Part shown: piece after piece, positions 21,701-30,080 of the stretch
Numbering within the stretch: the stretch's first letter is position 1
Layout of the letters: every line of letters starts with the position of its first letter
Assembly (NCBI GenBank): GCA_000226015.1
Contig: JH152784.1
Coordinates: forward strand, 15,629 to 47,550
Reading direction: 5' to 3'
Length of the DNA stretch: 31,922 nucleotides
From: Mnemiopsis leidyi
Lineage: Eukaryota; Ctenophora; Tentaculata; Lobata; Bolinopsidae
Translations under genes and position numbers: made by a program
Notes under the pieces: model-generated
What the model was told of the DNA's origin: nothing
Databases searched by the model: none
The model's input: the letters and a program-made list of their open reading frames with translations, nothing else

Positions 21701-24700
21701 CTCATTAAATCTCATTATACTTATTGAAGGATAAAGAAACAATCACCCAAACAATCGAATGATAATGACGAGTAAGTCTCTAGGTCTGCCAGTTTTACGG
21801 CAACAACAAAATTCATTGTATCTCAATTATTTAGTGTTGCAAGAAAATAATCAGTGTATCAAAGCAGGAGATATTTCTAGTCCAGGAGCACTTGTTCCAG
21901 GGTGAAGGAAAAAAAGCTGACTTGGTCTGACAAGCCGGATTTGTTACCCCAAGCACCTACTAGAACAGCGCCCTTCAGTCTACCCCATCCTTTGTCAACC
22001 AACAATGCTCTTGATTAACCTTGATTAATTTTTGTGCAGTCGGCAGTTTATTATTTAATTTTTTAAATTGGTGAAAAGCAAGATGTTGTAGTTCCCAGGT
22101 GGGCCGCCCCTCGCTCAATGTCACGTGATTCTCAAGAACACACGACTTGTCCTTTGTTTGCTCATCACTGAGAAGGATCGCTCATAAAACCTGTCTAAAA
22201 CGTGGATAATAGAAATAATGGGGTTAGAATTTTGCCGCGTAAATTTTTGCCTGACCATAATTCGAATTCTCAGCCACCCGCGACTAAGCGGCACCGTGGT
22301 AATAAAACTTGACCAAGCTTGATACAGATACCGTAGACAAGATAGATAGAAAGAAAAAGAGAGATAATGGTGTAGAGACGCATTGTAAAAACTCTTCTTC
22401 TCGGGCAAACGGATTATTGGAAAATCTGTATGGTTTTTTGGTGAGAGCTCACATTGGAACGGCACTTTGCTTTCATGAAATCAGGAGTTGAAGCCTTAAA
22501 ATATTCTTGATTAGGGAGGACAACTTCACGGATTCCAATCAGGTTAGAGGATGGTGTCGATGTTTGTTTGTTGGGGTAAAGCTTCAACTGATACGAAGGT
22601 GAAGACTGATATTGGTCAGCGTGATTGAACTCTGTGAGCCACATTCATCCCCCGCCAACCAAACATGACTCAGAAAGTTTGATATGTTGGACCTATCGGA
22701 ATTAAGGTCTTAAGGTGATGGACTCTGATTTATTTTCACTTTCAATGCCAGAAGTTTCACATTTGGCTCCGATGTTCCATTGTCAAAGTTCTAATTGAAT
22801 AACCAGTAGTCGTGCGAGAAGAAGCCTGGGGCTATCTACCACGTTTTAGGGACAGTCCTAAGAAATAGTATCTCTTTTTCACAACGTGAACCTCTAATTC
22901 AATTTACTTGCTTTTCACTGGTTTTTATTATATCTGGTTATTGCTGAAGTGTTAATCCACCACACTGAGGTGAAATTCGTGGCCCAGGGCATGATGACGT
23001 CAGCATATCACCGCGACGTGCGAGAGGCTATCTGCGGTTTAAATGCAATCTTTAACCGTCTGAAATAAAGGCTAGGATAATTTTATAATGTTGAGGCCAA
23101 CCAATAGAGTACAATACGAGGCCCGAATTTGGCGGGGGATAATCGGCATGATGGACGATTAATTATGGGCAAGCCATAATCGGTAAACAATACGCGGTAA
23201 ACCGGATTAAGAAACAAGCTACAAGGGAGTTTAGCCTGTTCTGAATTACCAAAGAATTGGTCTGATCGTTTTGAAATGAAACTTTGTAGGAAACGGGAGT
23301 CGTTATCGTGGTTTGAAACCCGTAATTGCCCCCTTGTCCGCTGCTGGATAAAACCAAATGAGGGGCCATTGTCGGACATGCAAACATGCCGATAATTATT
23401 ACTTTTGTTTTATTAAGCTGATCATGAGCCTTACTTTCGTTTATTTCAGATAAAAAATGATATATCTACTCCTGAATGATACATATCTAAGTATGAGAGG
23501 AGATATCTAATGCTGAATGAGAAACATGAGATTTGTGATACATATCTAACACAAGTTCGGCCGGATCAGCACAGCGTTTAGAAATAATTAATCTCCTGCG
23601 CGAGCAAGTGTATATCAAATTATATTCACGGTGGAACGAAAATCAACCAAAATTGAGGATCCATCCAGCGGAGGACGTGGTCTGCCTTAAAGTTGATTAA
23701 TTATGTTCAGCGGTATAATCTGCATATCTAGCTCGCCCAATTCCCCCTCTCAACCTTGGTATTGCTCCTCCAACCGGCGTATCAGGCAACCCGTTCTATC
23801 CAATCAGAATCGCCGATTTGGTCATGTGATTTAAAGTTTGACCAATGGGGAGCTGGGAAGATGGTCTCATGACCGATTTGCCGGGCTGTGGTTAACGGAT
23901 CGGCAGAATAACCATCTATTCGAATTAATTTCGAGCGTCCGGAGCACGTGGTATACGGCACTGCGATCCAAAATTTTAATTAAACTGCGGAAGTGGATCG
24001 GCCAAACGCTCTTTTCACGTGTGAGGAGATTTATGGAAAAAAGCTATCAGAGCTATAGGGGAAAATACCACAAAATTCATCTTAAGATGATATTAGAGGG
24101 AGAGAGATATCAGACATCGGTGCATCAAGATTGGTCAAACAAAGGTGCAAAGTAAATTTTTTAAGTAAGTGTTTGTCAGAAAATTAGGACCTTGCATTGA
24201 GATCAGTTAAGTTACTGTCATAGTTGCAAATTTCTACCCTTTGTCTGTAAGTCCATTTATCTGATTGACAGTTCATTTGTTTTTCTGTCTGTTTGTGTGT
24301 TTGTCTATCTATCTAGCGGGCAATAAAGCATCTAAAACTATAATGGAGTAATGATAACACTTACATGGTAGGTAAGGGCCATTATGTGGATGTCAGATTT
24401 AGTGTGGGACTTGATTACATTGAGGTCTATGGTCGGGGCCATGGTCCGGCCGCTTGGACAAAGTCTGCACACAACAAGTCCCTCCTCTATCTGTGGAATG
24501 TGGGAGTTAATTGGGAATTCGAGAGTTAAGTGGGAATATAGGAGCAAAATTAAATCGTGTTAGTTAGTCGTGGCAGTTAATTGTTAGATCAATGAATAAC
24601 AGGGCTGTGTTGGCCTCTACGCTGTTATCCTCTTACCTCGAACCTTACCCCTCCCGAAATCTAACTAGAACCCCTATGACCAACACCCTGACCTGCCGCT

Positions 24701-27700
24701 GAGAAATAACCCGAACAATTCCACCAACCTCAAACTGCCGCTTTGCTTTGCCCTGGAAGGACGTGAAGATGTTAGGAACCACCACTGGTTCCTCTCCTAG
24801 TGTCCGGCTACCTCGAACTCCTAAGGAAATCAATTATCAAGAAATAGGAACTTATCAATTATCGAAACCAAGCATATATTTTTTGCTACAATCATGGATG
24901 ACTGTAATTGATCGAAATCGGTTTGGTTTCCCGAACTGGGTTAGATATTATGTTTATAGATGTCGATTTAGAGGTCAACCCCTGATTAACATCGGCAGAT
25001 ATTTCGATGAAATATTCACTGGCCAATAACCGCGATGGCTCCCTCCAGATGCTCAGATGTATTTGGTCCAAACTTACAGGCTCACAAATCGATGGAATAA
25101 TATATCGAGTAAATTTAGAAGATATAATTATTGAAATATTCGTCCGGGATGGTTACGCGTGAAATGACGCGTAATAAAAGCAATAACTGACGGTACACGG
25201 CCGCTTTGCGCATACAGAACGTATTTTGCCGTTTAATGGTAGAACTATTTGTGATTATGGCAATCTATCGCTCAAATTATTGGACTTCTCGTCCGGCTGC
25301 CAACCAATCGCAACATCAGATTGAGGTTTAAGAAGAGCAGAACGGATTCAATATTTTCTAAAACCTTTTACAACTGAAATACTGATGATCTAAGGAGGAT
25401 GAGGAGGTAGATTTCACTTGGCCGTCCACACAGACCAAGCCCTCCTCAACCTGTTTACTCCACAGCTATACGCAATAAAATCTCATAATCAGAGCGCTGA
25501 AGATTAGCCAAGTAAACTTGACTACTGTCTATCCCTGAAATGGGTAAATCCCCCTGAGTCTTTTCTACGGCCAAAAATCAGACAGACTTGGTCTCTGAGG
25601 TGCCCTGGCTTAATGAATTGATCACGGGCACCCGCCGATTTAGAAATAATTTCCCAGCTCATTATGGGAAAATCTCCCACAGCTCGCATTCGGGGGCCGT
25701 CTTTTCAAAGATCGCTTATTTAGATTATAACGGACTTCCGGAAGCGACATACACAGCAAACCCAAACTGTCAGCCTAGAGCCTCCGCATATAATGCCCCT
25801 ATTTCAATATTGTATTTTACAGTTTCCTCGGGCCGCGCTCACTTAATCGCCCATTAATTTGTCTAAATTATGGAATTAAGTAGCAGGAGCGCCTGGGAAG
25901 GACACTCTGGGTGTCTTCACGTCTGGTGCCTGTCACCCTGCCCACCCTAATCCTCCTTTGGATCTGTAATTGAGGGCGCTTTCAGATGATGTAACATGAA
26001 TTAGGGCTGCTATAGGGTGGGAGAGATAATCGGACAGGCTGATAAATTGACTGATCAACAATCTCGGAGTTCTATCTTCAAGGTGAAAAGAGTCGGAAGG
26101 AGACCGGGTCAGGCGAGTTGCTGTACTCAGAACCAGAGTTGCGCCGCACAAGACCCGAGATATTCCATTCAGTAGAACCTTGCGGTATTCGCATTCCATC
26201 TGCTGGTATTTAATTAGCAAAGCAGTTTCTTTTGAGTTGTAGCCGTTCGGCTTACCACAACTATAGTCCCAATCGTAATCCAATAAGGAATTCAAATCGA
26301 CTTGAGTACGTTCGACTTAACTTTACACAGAACAAGTTGTTTATCACGTGATGAGCTACTCAAGTTCCCATTGGTCAGCAGCAAGACTTATTAACTGTTA
26401 CTGGCAGGACCAAAAAAACTTGTTCAGATCTTGTGTTAAATTCCACAGTTGCACCTGGCAAGATCCCAGTCTTATCAAAATTGAACAGGTAGTACGGTGG
26501 AAAATTGCCGGCATGTTCACTAGAAACGTGTTTCCTACTATTTGGATCATTCAGAGGAAAGGAATTCGGGAAGTTTTCTTTATAACGTTCATTCTGAAGT
26601 ATAGGTATATAATATTTGGATAGCCGGACGGTATTTCTTCGTAACCGAATCTCGACATAACCCCGGAGCCGATGTCCACATTTCAGACAATGTTTCGTCA
26701 ATTAGGTAGACTTTTATAGGGCCGATTATCAAGAACTTTATAGCTTGTTTGACAACCTCAGGACCATTAATTTAATAAAAGTTATAAAATATTTAGTGCC
26801 CGATTTTCTGAGAGGGTCTGGCCATTAATTCTTCTGTTTCAAAATATCCATTATCTTGCCACTAACTGACCCTAATTTTGAGCTCTAAAACCTAGATGGG
26901 TCCGACTTTGAAATCAGATCAAATCTGATGGACTTAGTTACTCCTGCAGATGGCATCGACTCTGCCACCTGATTGGTCGATCATCATCACGTGACAAAAA
27001 CTCGTTCTCTGATTTGCCGACAAAGAACGAGGACACCCCCGGTTTTTGACATGCACCAACACATCATTCGAGGTGGAATTGGAATAGTAAATATTTCAAT
27101 CTGTTTTGTTGAGCCTCAATAAGTAGCATACTTACAGAGTTACTATGATGAAGTACTTCATTTAAACTTTTATAAGTGACAAGTTTACCTAAATATATCC
27201 ATTAAATCCGCCAATGGAGCGCCGCCACCGCCGCCACAGTTTCTCCCGAGAACATTCGAGACAACTGATGATAAAACCACTCCTGCATACAACATGAGTC
27301 GTGATATTGTGACATTTTGAGAACTAAACAATTTGTTACACAATATAATTAATTAAAGATAATTCAAAGTCGGTAGGGGGTATTCTATTAAGCTCCGAAA
27401 CTCCCAGCCAATGTGTGAAGCCGCGCTTATAACGTGTCCTGCTCAAACCAATCACAACAAAGCTCCCAAATCACGTGTCTCGTTTCAAAGTCACGTGACG
27501 CAGAACGTATTCACGAGACTGTTGCAAAGTTTTCTTGATTTGATATTAAATCATGAGAACAGATATTCGGGAGACGTGGAGAGCGTGAGTGGTTGATGAG
27601 AGGTCTTTCTGAGGCAGGTCAAATCGTATTGCGGAGCTTTAAAACCCCGCACTTCAACGCGTTTGTGTTAAACATGGAACCTTAATGGATTTTCTACAGG

Positions 27701-30080
27701 TAAGTATCAATTGAGATTTGAAGATCAGAGAAAGAAAGGAGTGATGGGAGACCTCCCGGAAAGATCGCAGCAAATGTAAGAGCTCAACTTTACGAAACTA
27801 TAGAGCGAGAGGGTGGAGTTAGACGGCTGGGCTGCGTTTTGGGGACATTTTTGGGAATTTCTAGAAAGTACTGACGTGGCCACATTGTGTGTCTCCTGGT
27901 CAGAGTCAGTATAATGTAGTTTTATGTCCGAAGAGATCAAATGTGTCGTTTTTGGCAAATTTTTTCGTTTCTTTGTTTTCTAACTTAGTTGCGAAGCCAA
28001 ATCAAGATCATATTCGTGCTCAGCGGACGAACCTTCAATTTGCACCATCTCTGACATACACCAACAGCCAAATATATCCTTTTGTTTCAGACCTTAGGTT
28101 AGAATCAAAAAAATATATAATAATGCGCAGGGTGCCTTTCTTAGAATTTTATCAAAGCTCTGACGCTCCGACATAATTGAAACAGTGGGATGGGAAGATT
28201 CGAGAACGTGCTCCTTTTCTAGGGGGCACATTAACACCACGAGTGTCCTGGCCAGCTACGAACTCGGGGAGGAAGATGGGAGTTAATTTTTAAATTTAAG
28301 GCGCAGCGTCAAGAACAGATTTGACCGTAAATTCGGTGGTTTATTAAATTATTCATCTTATTTGGCGAACTAACTGTGCCAGCTATTTACATTACTTGAA
28401 TTACGGGGGATTATTTCGCGGCAAATATTATTACCATTCAGCTGTGTCCCTAATGAAAAGTAGGGTAACACGGCGACCGGATGTCTGATGAGCTGCTGAT
28501 GGGTTCAGTACGTCCACATTTAACAGACTTGATCATACGGCAATGCCATAGCTAAATTTATCCAATTTTTTTGTGATATGGAGGTCATCTTTGAAGAGGA
28601 AATAATCTGGAAGTTCAACATACAAGGATGCTCATGATCAAGAAAACCGAGTTAGTTCTAATCAGTGTTTCGGAAAAACAGGTGTGATGGTTGAACAGCA
28701 GCAGATACGGAGCGCCTGCATTGTCGTAGTAGAGGTAATTAATTTCATTTGAAATCTACCGGATTACAAGACTTTTCCAACAGTGTTTAATCAAAAAAAC
28801 CAGATGGCACCTGAAATAATCGATAATTGTATTTCAATACAATAGGTTCAGCAATGGCAGGATCGCACCTAATTCTTTTCAACCTGCCAGGTGGTATCTA
28901 TAATACAGTTATCAAATTCTGCTTATTATGCGAAACGTATTTTCACAATTTCACTTCGATAATTTAACTAGAGATCATAAGTTTTCCATCGTCCCCGGCC
29001 ATTTTTACACTGCCATTGTGGCCCAGCAGTGTGGCGTAAACAAAGCTGAGAGAGAGGAAGAAAATGGCAGGAAAATCTCGGAGAAAAGAACAATGGATTT
29101 CAGATTATATAGGTGACAATTAAGGGGATCCATCCGATACATTATAGCAAATCTGCCTCTGATTTAGAACCGGATAGGCCCCTTTCACCAGTTGAACAGG
29201 AAAAGACGAGCAATAGCTTGACAGATGTGATCTATTTACAATAGATAGTGTAATTACCCTTACATGAATGGCATTAGACATTCAAGAATTCGGTGGAATT
29301 GTCGTTTTTCTTCCTAGATCTAAGCATGCAAGGTATGTGTTACAATAGCCCTTGAAGAAGAAAATGAAAAGTGTAACCATAATTACCTGCAATCACGTTG
29401 TCAATTTCTTTCTGAAGATCTGAGCTCTCGGTCACTTCCATCTTTACAGCTGTCTCTGATGGCTGAAGATAAATTGACTTAGTTTAAATGTTGGGCCATA
29501 AAAAAGAAATGATACGAAAGATTGTCTAATATTGACACAAGTAAAATTGTGGTCTATACCTGACTGGAAGAATCCTGTATGTTTTCTGACTGCTGTTCTC
29601 CACTATCAGACCCACTTTCATCAGTCACTTCTTTAATCTTTAATTTTATACAGCAACCATTCTTGCTTAGGCTGTTTAGTGCATCAACCACTTCCCTGTT
29701 AGAGCTGACCTGTAAACATTGCTTTGTTTAAACGGACACAAATACAGTGAATGAAAAGCAGAAACGAGGTTTACAAACTCCAAAGAGAACATACCTAATA
29801 TTTTAGTATGTAGGCATAAAATGTTAATCATACCAAAGTAAGAGGGTAAAGAATTATTTACCGTTATTTCATCATCATCATCATCAATATAACTCAACCG
29901 CACATTTCCATTTGTGTAGCTATCAAAATCGTACTGGCGAGAAAGCACATTCAAAATGTCATCATAAGGTTTTTCATGATCCAATATTTTGAACTTTCTT
30001 ATTTCATCTTTGTAGGAAACCTTCACATAGATTCCATTTCCGAAGCTTTCATTGAGTCGATCGACATCAGTCATTTTCAT
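6648..30080 (-). CDS. PB1-domain homeobox protein (12 coding exons, 598 aa)
   Basis: Coding exons in order: 30080-29862, 29709-29560, 29462-29387, 24820-24693, 24490-24365, 16013-15868, 10011-9873, 8579-8451, 7992-7734, 7382-7162, 6967-6840, 6723-6648. All have GT-AG borders and all phases match, totalling 1797 bases with the stop. Residues 17-101 form a PB1 domain with both the basic strand (K20, K24, R28) and the acidic OPCA cluster (YIDDDDDE, 64-71), so it could bind other PB1 domains head to tail. Residues 192-226 carry C-x2-C and H-x5-H. Residues 282-340 form a homeodomain with W330, N333 and R335 in the recognition helix. The rest is a Ser/Thr/Pro-rich tail. The inferred role is a nuclear, sequence-specific DNA-binding protein that may self-assemble through PB1. 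The start is the first ATG after a CCTCAG acceptor; an upstream 5' exon was not found. The architecture matches no homeobox class I know. Confidence 0.75.
6840..6967 (-). CDS. Homeobox gene exon 11
   Basis: 128 bases, phase 0 to 2, acceptor ATTTCCAG, donor TTCAG|GTAACC. It encodes DYNAALLQTERMSPKG through HPLLDNVSLDSAF, and only this frame is open. Confidence 0.75.
7162..7382 (-). CDS. Homeobox gene exon 10: Ser/Pro-rich tail
   Basis: 221 bases, phase 1 to 0, acceptor CTCCCAG|AC, donor AAG|GTATTT. It encodes STSSPLSSPALGPSSLASSF and a Ser/Thr-rich continuation ending NVITEQMK. A second frame is also open and Pro-rich, but only this one joins the neighbours in phase. Confidence 0.8.
7734..7992 (-). 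CDS. Homeobox gene exon 9: Ser/Thr/Pro-rich tail
   Basis: 259 bases, phase 0 to 1, acceptor ATCTCCCAG, donor ACCG|GTATGT. It encodes VIAALEEPLQMKTDL and then low-complexity repeats such as ALTSANTALSNALTSQALGL and TPLPPAT. It is probably a disordered activation or protein-binding region. Confidence 0.8.
8451..8579 (-). CDS. Homeobox gene exon 8: recognition helix and tail start
   Basis: 43 codons, phase 0 to 0, acceptor TTTTCCAG, donor AAG|GTTTGT. It starts VWMNNHRPRK, homeodomain helix 3 with the invariant W48, N51 and R53. Unusual residues sit at 49 (Met), 50 (Asn) and 52 (His). It continues with an Asn/Ser-rich tail. Confidence 0.85.
9873..10011 (-). CDS. Homeobox gene exon 7: homeodomain arm, helices 1 and 2
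   Basis: 139 bases, phase 2 to 0, acceptor TTTTTCAG|G, donor AAG|GTAAAC. It encodes the basic arm RKRTSFS, helix 1 (TTLSLESFANSI) and helix 2 with the turn (SEKINEFAQKHGLTFYQVK). The exon ends just before the VW of helix 3, the classic intron position of many homeobox genes. The stretch from the arm Phe to helix 3 is about two residues longer than canonical. A truncated second copy lies at 10611-10639. Confidence 0.85.
9982..10195. repeat. Duplicated 214-bp block, copy 1 (contains the start of exon 7)
   Basis: This is about 96 percent identical by eye to 10611-10823, in the same orientation, with roughly eight single-base differences and one base of length difference. It covers the exon 7 acceptor and the first 30 bases of the exon. 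Confidence 0.85.
10338..10597. repeat. Sequence bounded by 21-bp inverted repeats, next to the gap
   Basis: 10338-10358 (TCCTGATGTGCTCCTGGTTCA) and 10577-10597 are inverted repeats with one mismatch. The right arm abuts the N run. A further direct similarity links 10205-10245 with 10540-10575 (ATCCGA...GTATCAG...GGGACAGTA). It could be a small transposable element present in one haplotype only. Confidence 0.5.
10598..10610. other. Assembly gap (Ns)
   Basis: Thirteen Ns. The block at 9982-10195 reappears directly to the right of the gap, so local order and true length are unreliable here. Confidence 0.95.
10611..10823. repeat. Duplicated block, copy 2
   Basis: Second copy of 9982-10195, containing only the first bases of exon 7 (10639-10611, minus strand) before the gap. 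It cannot encode a homeodomain. Sequence after 10823 differs from that after 10195, as expected from an allelic insertion difference or a local duplication. Confidence 0.85.
11505..11532. promoter_or_regulatory. Two tandem CACGTGACGTCA sites (overlapping E-box and CRE)
   Basis: CACGTGACGTCA occurs at 11505-11516 and again at 11521-11532, a 16-bp spacing. Each contains an E-box (CACGTG) overlapping a full cAMP-response element (TGACGTCA). This is a possible intronic enhancer core for bHLH-zip and CREB/ATF-type factors. Confidence 0.45.
12453..12483. repeat. CT / ATCT microsatellite
   Basis: A run of CT dinucleotides passes into (ATCT)n, within intron 6. Confidence 0.8.
15868..16013 (-). CDS. 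Homeobox gene exon 6
   Basis: 146 bases, phase 0 to 2, acceptor CACCCACAG, donor CAAAG|GTGAGC. It encodes EWPALPALPQFKQTNKGDLR and PWRNLDNTAAQLLAAKYSQH, ending just before the homeodomain. The second half looks helical. A distant link to the CUT-type domains that precede some homeodomains is a guess only. Confidence 0.75.
16621..16694. promoter_or_regulatory. Three-copy E-box tandem repeat
   Basis: CACGTG at 16621, 16647 and 16671, each followed by related sequence (GGTCGAGCTGACAT, GTCAAGTTGCCAT, GTTAGATTGACTT). They form a degenerate repeat of 24-26 bp. GGATTGGTG (reverse CCAAT) lies immediately upstream. It lies about 610 bp 5' (on the gene strand) of exon 6. Confidence 0.5.
18190..18232. 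repeat. GA / GATA microsatellite
   Basis: An imperfect run of GAGA, GGGAGA and TAGA units inside intron 5. Confidence 0.7.
20812..20913. repeat. Two-copy 51-bp tandem repeat
   Basis: GCGCTACAAAGTGTG recurs at 20812 and 20863, followed by related sequence (CCACACATAAGTTTTGGA and ACACACTTGAGTGTTGG). The period is a multiple of three, which keeps a minus-strand frame open, but no splice sites or family support coding. Confidence 0.6.
24365..24490 (-). CDS. Homeobox gene exon 5: possible zinc-binding exon
   Basis: 42 codons, phase 0 to 0. The acceptor is TTCCACAG and the donor is a consensus CAT|GTAAGT. C199-x2-C202, H220 and H226 (VVCRLCPSG and IKSHTKSDIH) resemble a C2H2 or matrin-type finger with a long loop. 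The fold is not certain. Confidence 0.7.
24693..24820 (-). CDS. Homeobox gene exon 4
   Basis: 128 bases, phase 1 to 0. The acceptor is TTTCCTTAG|GA and the donor CGGCAG|GTCAGG. It encodes LGEEPVVVPNIFTSFQGKAK and FEVGGIVRVISQRQ, of unknown fold. The phase fits exon 3 and exon 5 exactly, which is the main support. An alternative acceptor (CTTCCAG before 24752) keeps the downstream frame but breaks phase with exon 3. Confidence 0.65.
24821..29386 (-). other. Intron 3 of the homeobox gene (about 4.6 kb)
   Basis: Exons 3 and 4 join in phase (1 to 1), so no missing exon is required. Four CACGTG sites lie at 26345, 26988, 27472 and 27492, three of them within about 40 bp of a CCAAT box. No other gene was recognised. 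Confidence 0.6.
29387..29462 (-). CDS. Homeobox gene exon 3: linker
   Basis: 76 bases, phase 0 to 1. The acceptor is ATCTTCAG and the donor GCAG|GTAATT. The product PSETAVKMEVTES and LQKEIDNVIA is a charged linker, possibly helical. The Gly codon is split with the next exon. Confidence 0.7.
29560..29709 (-). CDS. Homeobox gene exon 2: end of PB1 domain and acidic linker
   Basis: 50 codons, phase 0 to 0, acceptor TTTACAG, donor CAG|GTATAG. It completes the OPCA motif (VSSNREVVDALNSL) and the last strand (CCIKLKIKE). It then enters a Ser/Glu/Gln-rich linker. Confidence 0.8.
29862..30080 (-). CDS. Homeobox gene exon 1: first part of PB1 domain
   Basis: 73 codons. It encodes the first PB1 strands (YVKVSYKDEIRKFKI), the helix (YDDILNVLSRQYDF) and the acidic loop strand (RLSYIDDDDDEIT). 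The donor is ACG|GTAAAT, phase 0. A CCTCAG acceptor sits one base before the ATG, so at least one further upstream exon is likely. A second ATG follows two codons later. Without splicing the frame runs on into the intron and loses the PB1 end. Confidence 0.8.

Larger units (their letters stand above)
16014..24364 (-). other. Intron 5 of the homeobox gene (about 8.4 kb)
   Basis: This is the largest intron, and exons 5 and 6 join in phase across it. It contains ten CACGTG sites, including a triple cluster at 16621-16676, plus a GA/GATA microsatellite at 18190-18232 and a 51-bp tandem pair at 20812-20913. Chance frames are short, and none shows recognisable domains. Confidence 0.6.

Noticed and set aside
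25588..25857. 89-codon plus-strand frame
   Set aside because: Low-specificity composition and no family or splice evidence; treated as chance.
25933..26295. 120-codon minus-strand frame in intron 3
   Set aside because: No recognisable domain, and phase between exons 3 and 4 is already satisfied without it.
26375..26701. 108-codon minus-strand frame with a CLKCGH motif
   Set aside because: Only one Cys pair, no matching ligands downstream, no good splice borders and no need for it in phase.
28680..28736. Possible plus-strand mini-exon (AAACAG acceptor, GAG|GTAATT donor)
   Set aside because: No partner exons on the plus strand and only about 17 codons, so chance is the simplest explanation.
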